This document shows, piece after piece, positions 25,258 through 33,969 of a stretch of DNA of 64,000 bases. The stretch lies in the NCBI GenBank assembly GCA_964586225.1, contig CAZPHD010000002.1, positions 1-64,000 on the forward strand, in the 5' to 3' direction. Source of the stretch: JANJUB01 sp964586225 (GTDB lineage: Bacteria; Armatimonadota; Fimbriimonadia; Fimbriimonadales; Fimbriimonadaceae). The notes beneath the pieces are model-generated. The model made no database searches. It worked only from the letters and a program-made list of their open reading frames with translations, and was not told the DNA's origin. The first letter of the stretch is position 1. Each line of letters begins with the position of its first letter. Position numbers and translations under genes: made by a program.

Positions 25258-26541
25258 ATGATCGCCGCGCTGCTGCTTGCCGCCACACTGGCCGACGACC
25301 AGGCCCTGGTCGTCCCGAATCCTCGCGTGCTCGTGTTCTCGAAGACCACCGGCTTCCGCCACGACTGCATTCCCGTCGCGACCGAAGCCGTCACCGAGAT
25401 GGGCAAGAAGTATGGCTTCAGCGTGGACGCGACCGAAGACGCAGGTTGGTTCACCGACGAGAAGCTCGCCAACTACGATGTCGTCATGTTCCTGTGCACG
25501 ACTGGCGACGTGTTCAACGATGCCCAGAAGTCGGCGTTCCTGAAGTTCCTCGGCTCCGGAGGCGGCTATGTGGGCGTCCACTCGGCCAGCGACACGGAAT
25601 ACAAGTGGCCGGAATACAAGAGCGTCGTAGGCGCGTACTTCATGAGCCACCCGCAGATTCAGAAGGCGCTCGTGAAGATCGAAGATCGCAACCACCCGGC
25701 CACCGCCTACGTGCCGCGAGAATGGTGGCGAATCGACGAGTGGTACGACTTCCACGACAGCCCACGGGGCCGCGTCCGCGTGCTCGCGACGCTCGATCAG
25801 AGCACCTACCAAGGCGCAAAGATGAAGGACGACCACCCGATTATCTGGTGCGGCGAGTATGGCAAGGGGCGAACGTTCTACACGGGCTTCGGCCACACGA
25901 AGGAGTCGTACAACGAACCCGAATTCCAGCGCTCGCTTTCGGAAGCGGTGATCTGGACCGCCCAGGCCAAGCGCCCCGCCAACGCGGTGACTGTTGATCT
26001 TCAGATTCCGGCAGCTTGGGGCCAATCGAACGGTGAACTCGACAACAAGGACGGCCGCTCGGGGCACCTTGTTTCCAAGTCCGAGATGGGCGATGGCCAC
26101 TACCACGCCGAGTTCAAAATCCCGGCGGGTTCGAACTCGGGGGTCTACGTGATGGGTCGCTACGAGGTCCAGATCTTTGATTCGCACGCCAAGGCCGACA
26201 ATGAACTGACCTTCGCCGACGCGGGTGGCATCTATCAACGCTGGAAGGATGAGAAGGGCTTTGAGGGCAAGGGCGCGATGCAGAACGCGCTCCGCAAACC
26301 CGGTGAGTGGAACACCTACGACATCCGCTTCCAAGCGCCGCGATTTAGCGGCGGCAAGAAGGTGAGCAATGCGAAGTTCTTGGAGGTGCGGCTGAACGGT
26401 GTGGTCGTGCAGAAGAACGTTGAGGTCACCGGCCCAACCCGCGCACCGATGTTCGAGGATGAGAAGCCGATGGGACCGCTGATGCTGCAAGGTGACCACG
26501 GCCCGATCACCTATCGGAATGTGTGGTACGCGCCCAACTGA
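25258..26541 (+). CDS. Exported ThuA domain plus DUF1080 domain protein
   Basis: The product has 427 residues with a short signal peptide (ALLLAATLA). Residues about 20-245 are a ThuA-like domain: RVLVFSKTTGFRH, GGGYVGVHSASDTEY, HPATAYVP, WCGEYGKGRTFYTGFGHT. Residues about 255-427 are a DUF1080/concanavalin-like sandwich (SKSEMGDGHYHAEFKIPAGS, YVMGRYEVQIFDS, LMLQGDHGPITYRNVW). DUF1080 proteins include 3-keto-glycoside hydrolases, so a role in sugar degradation outside the cytoplasm is likely. Confidence 0.9.
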   Translation: MIAALLLAATLADDQALVVPNPRVLVFSKTTGFRHDCIPVATEAVTEMGKKYGFSVDATEDAGWFTDEKLANYDVVMFLCTTGDVFNDAQKSAFLKFLGSGGGYVGVHSASDTEYKWPEYKSVVGAYFMSHPQIQKALVKIEDRNHPATAYVPREWWRIDEWYDFHDSPRGRVRVLATLDQSTYQGAKMKDDHPIIWCGEYGKGRTFYTGFGHTKESYNEPEFQRSLSEAVIWTAQAKRPANAVTVDLQIPAAWGQSNGELDNKDGRSGHLVSKSEMGDGHYHAEFKIPAGSNSGVYVMGRYEVQIFDSHAKADNELTFADAGGIYQRWKDEKGFEGKGAMQNALRKPGEWNTYDIRFQAPRFSGGKKVSNAKFLEVRLNGVVVQKNVEVTGPTRAPMFEDEKPMGPLMLQGDHGPITYRNVWYAPN

Positions 26542-26558
26542 GCCATACTTAACCTAAT

Positions 26559-27029
26559 ATGCGCGTGATCGAAGGGCAGATGAACGCGGCGGGTCGCCGA
26601 ATCGCGATCGTCGTCAGCCGATGGAATGAGCTCATCACCAAGGAACTCCTGGAAGGCGCGGTCGAGACCCTCGCCCGCCACGGAAACCCGGTGATCGAAG
26701 TTGTCCACGTACCCGGAACCTGGGAAATTCCCGTCGCCGTCAAAGCACTCCTCTCGCGAGAGAGCGACGCCCCCGATGGCATCGTCGCCCTCGGTTGCAT
26801 CCTCCAGGGCCAAACCACCCACGCCCAACTGTTGGGCGGGGATGTCGGCTCCGCGCTCATGTCCATGCAAGTCCAGTACGGCAAGCCGATCGCGTGGGGC
26901 ATCCTCACGCCGGACAACGCCGAGCAAGCCCTTGACCGCGCGGGCCTGAAGCACGGCAACAAGGGACGGGAAGCGGCATCCGCGGTCATCGAAATGATCA
27001 GCGTCGCGGAGCAGTGTCGCCAGAGCTAA
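26559..27029 (+). CDS. ribH: 6,7-dimethyl-8-ribityllumazine synthase
   Basis: The product has 156 residues and makes the riboflavin precursor lumazine in the cytoplasm, usually as an icosahedral shell or pentamer. Key features are IVVSRWNELITKELLEGAVE, the HVPGTWEIPVAVKAL block, GCILQGQTTH with the catalytic His, and GILTPDNAEQALDRAG. Other rib genes are not adjacent and no FMN-riboswitch-like leader is seen. The 3' end overlaps the TauE/SafE gene by 16 bases. Confidence 0.95.
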   Translation: MRVIEGQMNAAGRRIAIVVSRWNELITKELLEGAVETLARHGNPVIEVVHVPGTWEIPVAVKALLSRESDAPDGIVALGCILQGQTTHAQLLGGDVGSALMSMQVQYGKPIAWGILTPDNAEQALDRAGLKHGNKGREAASAVIEMISVAEQCRQS

Positions 27030-27784
27030 CCGATCCCCTCTCGCTAGGGCTCCTCGTGATCGTGGGGGCGGTGGCCTCGGGTATCAACTCGGTCGCCGGC
27101 GGCGGGTCGCTCGTGTCGTTTCCTACCCTCATCTTCCTTGGCGTTCCAAGTCTCACCGCAAATGCCACGAACTCCGTGGGCTTGTGGCCGGGCTCGCTTG
27201 GTGGGGCGTGGGGCTTTCGCAACGTCCTGCCCGCCACGAAGAAGCACCTGATCCCGCTGGCCCTGCCCACCATCATCGGGGCGGGCCTCGGCTCGTGGCT
27301 CGTTTCCGTCACCAGTGAGAAGCTGTTCAGCGTCGCGGTGCCGATCCTGCTCTTCCTCGCCACCGGCCTCCTCTGGTTCCAACCCAACATAAAGCGCTGG
27401 GCTCAGGCGCGCGGTCACGCCCTATCGACCCCGTCGGCCATCTTCCTTCAGTTGCTGGTCGCGCTCTACGGTGGCTACTTCGGCGCGGGCATGGGGATCA
27501 TGATGCTCGCGGTGTTCTTCCTCTTCATGGAGGCAAACATCCACGAGATCAACGCGGTGAAGACCGTCCTCGGTGTGTTCATCAACCTCATGGCGTCGGC
27601 GGTGTTCTTCTTCAAAGGCATGGTCCTGATCGCGCCGGCGCTGGCGCTGATCACTGGGTCTTTAGTCGGAGGGTACTACGCGGCAAAGTGGTCCCAACGG
27701 ATGGATCCCGAACTGCTCCGCAAGCTGATTGCGACCTACGGGCTCGCTATGTCAAGTTATTTCGCATACCAAGTATTGACATAA
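27014..27784 (+). CDS. TauE/SafE (TSUP) family membrane transporter
   Basis: The product has 256 residues from a GTG start inside ribH. It has about eight hydrophobic helices in two repeats, the family motif SGINSVAGGGSLVSFPTLIF in the first, and LYGGYFGAGMGIMMLAVFF in the second. TSUP proteins export sulfite or small organic sulfonates/acids or import them by proton coupling; substrate is not determinable. The -35 of the next promoter overlaps its last codons. Confidence 0.9.
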   Translation: MSPELTDPLSLGLLVIVGAVASGINSVAGGGSLVSFPTLIFLGVPSLTANATNSVGLWPGSLGGAWGFRNVLPATKKHLIPLALPTIIGAGLGSWLVSVTSEKLFSVAVPILLFLATGLLWFQPNIKRWAQARGHALSTPSAIFLQLLVALYGGYFGAGMGIMMLAVFFLFMEANIHEINAVKTVLGVFINLMASAVFFFKGMVLIAPALALITGSLVGGYYAAKWSQRMDPELLRKLIATYGLAMSSYFAYQVLT

Positions 27785-27805
27785 CGTACTTCGTACTGTT
27801 ATCAT
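27776..27805 (+). promoter_or_regulatory. Sigma-70-type promoter with dyad in the spacer
   Basis: A perfect TTGACA (27776-27781) is followed after 18 bases by TATCAT (27800-27805). The spacer and -10 contain TAACGTAC-TTC-GTAC-T-GTTA (27782-27801), an inverted repeat well placed for a repressor. It drives the small exported protein at 27837, whose start has GAGGAGG 11 bases upstream. This is the clearest consensus promoter in the window. Confidence 0.65.
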
Positions 27806-27836
27806 GACCGTACTCGCACTGCGAGGAGGTCATCGC

Positions 27837-28196
27837 ATGAAGACAGTAACACTGCTCGTCGCCATCTTGGCGACTTCGATCGTCAACTCCCTGCCCGTCA
27901 ACCCGACCCCGCTCAGCGGAGAACAGCCGCACCGGGTTCGCGTGCTGCCCAGCAACCCCAATCCGGGGGACACCGTCACCGTCGAGGTGGAACTCACTGG
28001 CATCGTGGATGCCGACCAACCGGTCGCCATCACGGGTACGCCCGGCTTCTGGTCGGTACTGCCATCGACCGTGACGGTGCTCGAGGGCAACAAGATCGTG
28101 ACCTTCCAAGCCACGGTTAACCCCAACACCCAATCGGGCGGTAGCGTCACCGCGAGCTGCAACGGTGGCTCGTCCGGCGTCTACATCGCGCTCTAG
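27837..28196 (+). CDS. Small exported Ig-like beta-sandwich protein
   Basis: The product has 119 residues from the ATG at 27837, which has a good GAGGAGG site; upstream in-frame codons lie over the promoter. A signal peptide (TVTLLVAILATSIVNS) is followed by one beta domain (NPNPGDTVTVEVELTG, PGFWSVLPSTVTVLEGNKI, GGSVTASCNGGSSGVYIAL) like bacterial Ig-like folds. It is probably secreted or surface-bound with unknown role. It has its own promoter and converges with fucI, sharing CTAG for both stops. Confidence 0.75.
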   Translation: MKTVTLLVAILATSIVNSLPVNPTPLSGEQPHRVRVLPSNPNPGDTVTVEVELTGIVDADQPVAITGTPGFWSVLPSTVTVLEGNKIVTFQATVNPNTQSGGSVTASCNGGSSGVYIAL

Positions 28197-29947
28197 CCGT
28201 AGAGGGGGCCGTAGGTCGCGCACGCGCGGAAATCGGCCCCCTGGGGCTCCATCGCTCCAAATCGGGTCCAAGACGAGGGTCGGAACACGGTCTCCACGTT
28301 GTGCATATCCACCGGAATCCGAAGCATGCTCGCGAGCGTCACCAGGTCGGCGCCGATATGCCCCGGCGCGATCGCACCATGGTTCGCTCCCCAGGCGTTC
28401 ATGACCGAGTAAACGTTGCTGAACAGGCCTGCTCCCGTCAGTCGCGGGACAAACCATGTCGTCGGCCAGCTCGGATTCGTGCGCAAGTCAAGTGACTCGT
28501 GGACGGCGTCGGGTAGCGAGACGGTCCAGCCCTCGGCAATCTGCAGGACCGGACCCAGCCCACCGACCAGATTCAGCCGGCACATCGTCACCGGCATGTC
28601 GCCGCGCGTCGTAAAGTCCGTCGAGTAGCCGCCGCCCGGGAAGTACTCGAGGATCGACGGACACCACTCAGTCGCCTTCAGGCAAGCGTCGGCATCCCAC
28701 TCGTCCATCTCATACCACGGCTTGATGCGCCCATTCGGCTCGCCAGTCCAGTCCAGCGCCGAAGGCCCCGAGTTGATGAGGTGCAACAGTCCACCCTCGG
28801 CCCGTCCGGCCAGCGTATGGCCGGTGACGCGCTTGACTGCGTCGGGGCTCCAATACGTGCGCACGTCGCTGAAGAGCTGAGCTGCGCCCGTCACGAGGTG
28901 ACCAAACAACATCGAGACCCCGTTCAAGGCATCGTTCTCGGTGGCGACGATGTACGGCTGGCGCGGGCCGTTCCAGTCGAACGACGAGCAGAGCATCGCC
29001 TCCATGAAGTCGCCGTTGGGGAAGTAATCGGTCCACTGGCGCTGGCCTTGGAAACCGCCAGCGAGCGCGTTGTGACCGCGGCTTTGTTCCACATAGCCCA
29101 GCTCGGCCAAGCGCGGATTGCCGACCATGAGATCACGAGCGATGAGCGTCATCTTCACGCAGGTCTCCCAGTCAGCGTCCTTCGCCTCGCGGCTCTTGGG
29201 TAGCGAGTTGAAGTCGCGCCCCTCGCGACAGTTGGCCCGCACCCAGGCGAGGGCACGGGCGTATTCTTCAGGATCAAACAGCCCGGCCGCAATCCGTCCG
29301 GCAAACTCGCTCATGTCCACCGACTCGACGCGCATCCCCAGGTACCGCTCGAAGAACGCCTGGTCTACAATCGAGCCCGCGATTCCCATCGAGACCCCTC
29401 CCATGGCGAGGTAGCTCGTGCCGCGCATGGTCGCCACGGCCAGCCCCGCCCGGGCAAATCGAAGGAGCTTCTCGGCCACATCGGCGGGAATGTCGGTCGA
29501 GCCTGCATCTTGAACATCCTCGCCATAGATGCCAAACGCGGGAAGCCCCTTCTGGCTGTGTCCAGCGAGCACGGCGGCGAGATAAACCGCTCCTGGTCGC
29601 TCGGTGCCATTGAATCCCCAAACGGCTTTCGGCATGAGGGGGTCGAGGTCCATCGTCTCGCTGCCGTAGCACCAGCAGGGCGTGACCGTGATCGAGACGC
29701 CCACGCCTGACCTGGCAAACTTCTCCGCGCACTGGGCGGCTTCGGCGGCTCCGCCGATGGGCGTGTCGGCAATCACGCACTCAACAGCGTCTCCGCTGGC
29801 GTGGCGCAGGTTCTTGAAAATGAGCTCGGCGGTTGCACGGGCCATCGCCATCACCGGACCTTCGAGCGACTCGCGAACGCCGCCGTAGCGACCGTCGATG
29901 GTGGGGCGAATTCCGATCTTGGGCAAGGGAGTGACGAGCCGGTTCAT
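28193..29947 (-). CDS. fucI: L-fucose isomerase
   Basis: The product has 584 residues, close to the usual 590. It converts L-fucose to L-fuculose (also D-arabinose to D-ribulose) in the cytoplasm. Recognisable are KIGIRPTIDGRYGGVRESLE at the N-terminus, GSETMDLDPLMPKAVWGFNG, the active-site FGIYGEDVQDAGSTDIP segment with Asp/Glu metal ligands, and NAWGANHGAIAPGHIGADL with the metal His. No fuculokinase or aldolase is adjacent; the GH95 fucosidase at 52342 would supply fucose. Confidence 0.95.
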   Translation of the reverse strand: MNRLVTPLPKIGIRPTIDGRYGGVRESLEGPVMAMARATAELIFKNLRHASGDAVECVIADTPIGGAAEAAQCAEKFARSGVGVSITVTPCWCYGSETMDLDPLMPKAVWGFNGTERPGAVYLAAVLAGHSQKGLPAFGIYGEDVQDAGSTDIPADVAEKLLRFARAGLAVATMRGTSYLAMGGVSMGIAGSIVDQAFFERYLGMRVESVDMSEFAGRIAAGLFDPEEYARALAWVRANCREGRDFNSLPKSREAKDADWETCVKMTLIARDLMVGNPRLAELGYVEQSRGHNALAGGFQGQRQWTDYFPNGDFMEAMLCSSFDWNGPRQPYIVATENDALNGVSMLFGHLVTGAAQLFSDVRTYWSPDAVKRVTGHTLAGRAEGGLLHLINSGPSALDWTGEPNGRIKPWYEMDEWDADACLKATEWCPSILEYFPGGGYSTDFTTRGDMPVTMCRLNLVGGLGPVLQIAEGWTVSLPDAVHESLDLRTNPSWPTTWFVPRLTGAGLFSNVYSVMNAWGANHGAIAPGHIGADLVTLASMLRIPVDMHNVETVFRPSSWTRFGAMEPQGADFRACATYGPLYG

Positions 29948-30015
29948 CGAATCATTTTCTCAGATTCGCGAAGAGCCGTGCGAAGAAACAGTGATTCAAA
30001 GGGCCAAGATGGACC

Positions 30016-30252
30016 TCAGTCACCAAGTTGTTGTTGAACTGTCGAGCGATACCAACCATCAGTGCCCTCTCTCAAGAATCCCTGTGCTGCGAGCACACGC
30101 AATACGTCTTCAGCAACGAGCTTATAGGCCCTGATCGCATCGATGGGTGTGCTCGGAGCACCAAGAAACATTGCGATCGTTGTCGCGTCTTGGCAAGCTT
30201 CAGACTCAAATGCCTGCATGACAACCATTCCTAGCGGGTGCTTGAACTTCAA
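30016..30252 (-). CDS. Small hypothetical protein, possible winged-helix
   Basis: The product has 78 residues from a TTG start that has AGAGGA six bases upstream. The sequence FESEACQDATTIAMFLGAPS then DAIRAYKLVAEDVLRVLAAQ and GFLREGTDGWYRST could form helices and a wing, as in small winged-helix proteins, but the family is not recognised. It precedes fucI by 68 bases on the same strand and could regulate it; this is inference only. Confidence 0.5.
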   Translation of the reverse strand: MKFKHPLGMVVMQAFESEACQDATTIAMFLGAPSTPIDAIRAYKLVAEDVLRVLAAQGFLREGTDGWYRSTVQQQLGD

Positions 30253-30293
30253 CGATATTCCTCTCGCGAGTTTATCCAGTGTATGCTCTTGCC

Positions 30294-30626
30294 GTGCGCG
30301 TGTTAGTGATTGAATCGAATCTAATCTGGTCGGTGCGGCTGGCTAAGAGCCTTGAGGCACTCGGCCACGAGGCCAAGGTGGAGCGGCAAGCCGTCGAGGG
30401 CGCCTTCGACGTGGCGATCGTGAACCTCGGCGAGCCGAATGTGGACTGGCCCGCGCGGGTTGCGGAGTTGCATGCCCGCCAGATCAAGGTGATTGCCCAC
30501 GCTGGACATAAGGAGAAGGACGTGATCGAACTAGGGCGTCAGGCAGGGTGCGACGTGGTCGCCACGAACAGCGAACTCACCAACAAGCTAGCGCACGTGC
30601 TTGCGCGAGCAACGCTTGAAGAGTGA
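30294..30626 (+). CDS. Receiver-like (pseudo-receiver) protein
   Basis: The product has 110 residues from the GTG at 30294; a GTG at 30279 would add five. The pattern VRVLVIESNLIWSVRLAKSL, EGAFDVAIVNLG, KVIAHAGHKEKDVIELGRQA and CDVVATNSELTNKL follows the beta-alpha order of CheY-like domains. The phosphoacceptor Asp is replaced by Asn (VAIVNLG) and the N-terminal acidic pair is reduced to one Glu. It therefore probably acts by binding partners without phosphorylation. It stands alone. Confidence 0.65.
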   Translation: MRVLVIESNLIWSVRLAKSLEALGHEAKVERQAVEGAFDVAIVNLGEPNVDWPARVAELHARQIKVIAHAGHKEKDVIELGRQAGCDVVATNSELTNKLAHVLARATLEE

Positions 30627-30655
30627 GGGGGAGGGTGCGTTGCATCCTCCCTCTC
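30625..30655. terminator. 14-bp hairpin between convergent genes
   Basis: Bases 30625-30638 pair with 30642-30655 (12 Watson-Crick and two G-T pairs) around the loop GTT. It begins within the stop codon of the pseudo-receiver gene and lies before the end of the leftward repeat protein. It is a likely bidirectional terminator, without a T-run. Confidence 0.65.
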
Positions 30656-30679
30656 AACACGCCCCTCAGGGCTGCATCG

Positions 30680-32597
30680 CTAGCGCTTGCTCTTCGCTGC
30701 TGGTGGCGGGGTCGTCTTCGCATCCCCCGGATCGTAGTTGGTCTGCCGCTCCTGGCCGAGGCCGTATAGCTCGGGGTGTTGGTAAGTGCCCTTTTCAGAA
30801 CCTTCCTTGTCCATCACGTCCTTGGGCTGGTGCTTCCGAACGTAGAGGTCATTTCGGTCGGCGTCTACTCGCCAGGAGACCTCGACCCTCGGCTTGCTGG
30901 ACATGATCAGGAAGCGGTTGCCCTTGATCTTCTTTCCGATTTTGACCTGGACAAAGTCGGCACTTGCTTCGTCGTCCACAACCGTCAACTGGTACTTGAA
31001 GTTCGTGTTGATGTCGCTGAAGTAGTCGGGCAGGTCAACCCACGCGTGGCCCTGTGCGTCCGTCTTGACGTTCCCCACGTAGAAGTTCTGCGGCATCGGG
31101 CTTTCGCTCGAGTAGTGGAGCAGATACTTGTTTTCCGGATCGCCTGGGTGGTCAATCCGGAAGGACTTCGTTCCCGACGCTCCCGACGAGCCAAAGGCGT
31201 AAACACCAAATCCAGCGAAGAGGCTTTGACCCAACACTCCGTAGATCGAACCACTTTGGGCGGTGGTCCAACCAAAGATGCCCCGACCATTCGTGTGCGC
31301 GTTCTCAAAGTGTCCGCCATAGCTAACTCCAGATCCGCCCGTGGAGGTGGCAACACCGGAAACGGCGCGCCCGTTCTTACTCGCGTTCTCGAACCATCCG
31401 CCGTGGGTGACATCGCCTGAGTCTGCCAACGCCACTCCCTTGACGGCTGCGGAGTTAGCAGTTGGACTATCAGCTCGTCCGAAGACCCCTGTTGTTGCGC
31501 CAGAGGCGGCATCCGCCCATCCGAAAATGCCGGTTCCAGCTGTGCTCTTTGAGAGGAAGTATCCGCCGAAGGTGTTGCCACTGCCGGCATTGGCCTCGCC
31601 AAACACGCCGCGACCTTGCGTACTGGCACTCTTTGCATGAGCTCCAATCGTCACGCCACTGCCCGTAGAAGTCTCCGCGTAGATTCCTTTCCCAGACGTG
31701 CTGTGGCTAATGAAGGATCCTCCGAAGTTAGCGCCGCTGGCCGCGTGTGCTGTGCCGGAAACGCCTCGTCCAGTCGCGCCAAACGCCTCAAACACCCCAC
31801 CGATGCCCGCTCCCGCTGCAGACGAGGCACTACCATATACGCCAATGCCCGTCGATGTTTGACCTAGGACACCCCATCCGGCGCCGGCTTGCGAACCCCA
31901 GACGCCAATACCGGACCCGCCTGTTCCGTTGTTCTGGCCTCGGACCGCTGCCGAGAAGCCGCCGGGTGCCGTGCTAGACATGATGCCGTGGACTCCAAAC
32001 TCGTGGCCCAACGTACTTCCATTGGTGGCCTGCATCTTGGTCGCCGTGATCAAGCCCGTTGCGTGCATGTTGCCCTGCGCGTACACGCCAAACCCCGTTG
32101 GACTGGACGACTGGCCAAAAACGCCGTAGTTCACCCCGGTGGCGGACGTGGTGTATCCGTAGACTCCGCGACCGGTCGTGCTCGCGGTCTGACCCCAGAC
32201 ACCGGTGGCATTTCCCGTCGTTGCTGGTGCGATGCCCGTTACACCTCGTCCCGCGGGGCTATCACTCTGACCCCAAACACCGTGGGTCGTGCCCGCTGGT
32301 TGCACTCGCACGACCGTAGAGCGCACGACCCAAAACACTGTCCGACCTGAAGAATCCGCCGAAGTTCGCTCCTGTTGCCGAGGTCGCGTTGCCGACAATC
32401 ACCTGGGCAGATGGCCCAGAGTTGTTGGCTTGAATGGACCCAGCCAAGATCGTGCCGCTAACATTGGCGTGCCCAACTTGTTGCGTGCCAGGCGTGGATG
32501 GCTGAAGATTGACGGGCGTTCCTTGCCCGTAGTAAAGGGTGGTTCCTCCGGCTACCGCAGTAGACATAGCCAGAGCAAAGAGCATGGTGCGATTCAT
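30680..32597 (-). pseudogene. Secreted Gly-rich repeat protein with one-base frameshift
   Basis: The start is ATG at 32597 after AGGAGG; a signal peptide (TMLFALAMSTAVAGG) follows. After about 100 residues the frame ends, but the protein continues at once in the next frame if one C of the run 32292-32294 is removed. The span is then 638 residues. The middle is built of about 20-30-residue GVWGQS.S.TGRGVYG repeats, likely a beta-helix or trimeric fibre. The last 150 residues (NVKTDAQGHAWVDLPDYFSD, NRFLIMSSKPRVEVSWRVDA, QHPELYGL) are a C-terminal domain common on such fibre-like proteins. It is either a sequencing error, a phase-variable site or a recent mutation. Confidence 0.75.
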
Positions 32598-32727
32598 CAA
32601 GACCTCCTGAGAACGTCGACGTTGACGCCAAACGCATTCTAAGCGATCTTGCGCGTTCGGATACAGAATTCTTGCAAAGATTTAGCTGGAGGTTAAGAGT
32701 GGCATGTCTCGTCAATGAACACGGGAG

Positions 32728-33969
32728 TCAGTGCTTGATCTTTTCCCAGGCCGACTTGAAGTCAAATCCGGGGCTGTGATCGGGCACGTGGCATTTGAGG
32801 CACGCGGCCTCGCCAACGGGCTTGAGGCGCACCTCGTAGGGGCTCTTCGCGTGGTCCGCGCCGGGACCGTGGCAGCTCTCACACCCGACATTCGCCAGTT
32901 CGGGCGTGAGCAACCGATCGCGGAAGCCCTCGGTTGAGTCCAGTCCGACCACGTGGCAGCCTACGCAGTCGGGGTCGCGGTCGTGTTTCTCCTTCTCAAG
33001 GGTCTGCAGAGCCCCGGCGTGGGCCGATTCAGTCCACACTTTGTGCGCGTCGGAGTGACACGAGCCGCACGCCTTGGTTCCCGCAAATCCGGCCGTCTTT
33101 GTGCGCGGGATTCTCTCGAGGAGCTTCTCGTCGGCGATACGGGTCAGATAGCGGTCGTTCGCCCGCTTGGCATGAGGGTCATCGCTGAAGGCCGGACCAA
33201 GATCGACCGAGGCGTACTCCGAGAATTCGCCATCGCGATAAACCATCTTGACGAGATACTTGCCGCGCTCCCCCGGCGTGACAAGCACGGTTGCGCCCTC
33301 GCGAAGAGGCTGCTTGGGCGGATCGCCGTCGGCTTGGTACACGATCATGCGGACTTGCGGATGCGCCTTGGCGAGCCGCCTCGCGGCGTCCAGGTCGCCT
33401 TCGAGCATCACGATGGGCACGCCGGTTCGAAGGAGCGTTGCGTGCAGCGCATCCTCGAAGTCGGCCGGCATCACGCCAAGGTGCCGACCAATCTCTACCG
33501 AACGAGTCGAGAGGCCCGTGATGACGAACCCGTGCGACGTCACAACGTCGCGAACCTTGCCCTCAACGGGCGTGAGATGGCCGTTGACCAGCTTGCCTCC
33601 AGAGAGGCGTGCCAGCGACTCCCAAGCTCCTCGGCCGAGCTTAGCCTCGGCGCTGGTGAGATGGAGCGCGGTCAATGGCAGATTGCCCAGGATCTCGGCG
33701 AGCGTTTCCGCCTTGATCTCGTCCTGCCGAGCTTCGCCCTTGACTAGACCGCCATTCTCGAGAATGATCGACTTTCGCTCATGAACCAACGCGCGGATGG
33801 CGGTGGCTCGGCGGCGGATTCCGCCCGACATGGGCTTGGTGCACCCGCACGGGGAGAGGTAGCCCATCGTGTCGCCGCCAATGACGATCACGACCGACTC
33901 ATCTTGGGTTCCGATCGCCCGCGCGATGGCAAAAATCAACACCAATAGCGCGGGGACTAGAAGCTTCAT
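32728..33969 (-). CDS. Tetraheme cytochrome with 5'-nucleotidase-like N-terminal domain
   Basis: The product has 413 residues, exported by an N-terminal hydrophobic signal (LLVPALLVLIFAIARA). Residues about 25-255 resemble a metallophosphatase/5'-nucleotidase-like fold: VIGGDTMGYLSPCGCTKPMS, GGIRRRATAIRAL, ILENGGLVKGEA. The C-terminal part has four CXXCH heme sites (CGSCH, CVGCH, CESCH, CLKCH), as in cytochrome c554-type domains. It is likely a periplasmic electron carrier or enzyme. It overlaps the DUF1573 gene by four bases. Confidence 0.88.
   Translation of the reverse strand: MKLLVPALLVLIFAIARAIGTQDESVVIVIGGDTMGYLSPCGCTKPMSGGIRRRATAIRALVHERKSIILENGGLVKGEARQDEIKAETLAEILGNLPLTALHLTSAEAKLGRGAWESLARLSGGKLVNGHLTPVEGKVRDVVTSHGFVITGLSTRSVEIGRHLGVMPADFEDALHATLLRTGVPIVMLEGDLDAARRLAKAHPQVRMIVYQADGDPPKQPLREGATVLVTPGERGKYLVKMVYRDGEFSEYASVDLGPAFSDDPHAKRANDRYLTRIADEKLLERIPRTKTAGFAGTKACGSCHSDAHKVWTESAHAGALQTLEKEKHDRDPDCVGCHVVGLDSTEGFRDRLLTPELANVGCESCHGPGADHAKSPYEVRLKPVGEAACLKCHVPDHSPGFDFKSAWEKIKH

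Noticed and set aside
25165..26499. Leftward 444-codon frame opposite the ThuA-DUF1080 gene
   Set aside because: No domain signature or ribosome-binding site; ThuA and DUF1080 motifs are clear on the forward strand.
26500..26560. FMN riboswitch before ribH
   Set aside because: Only 17 bases separate the previous stop from the ribH start and no conserved RFN segments are present.
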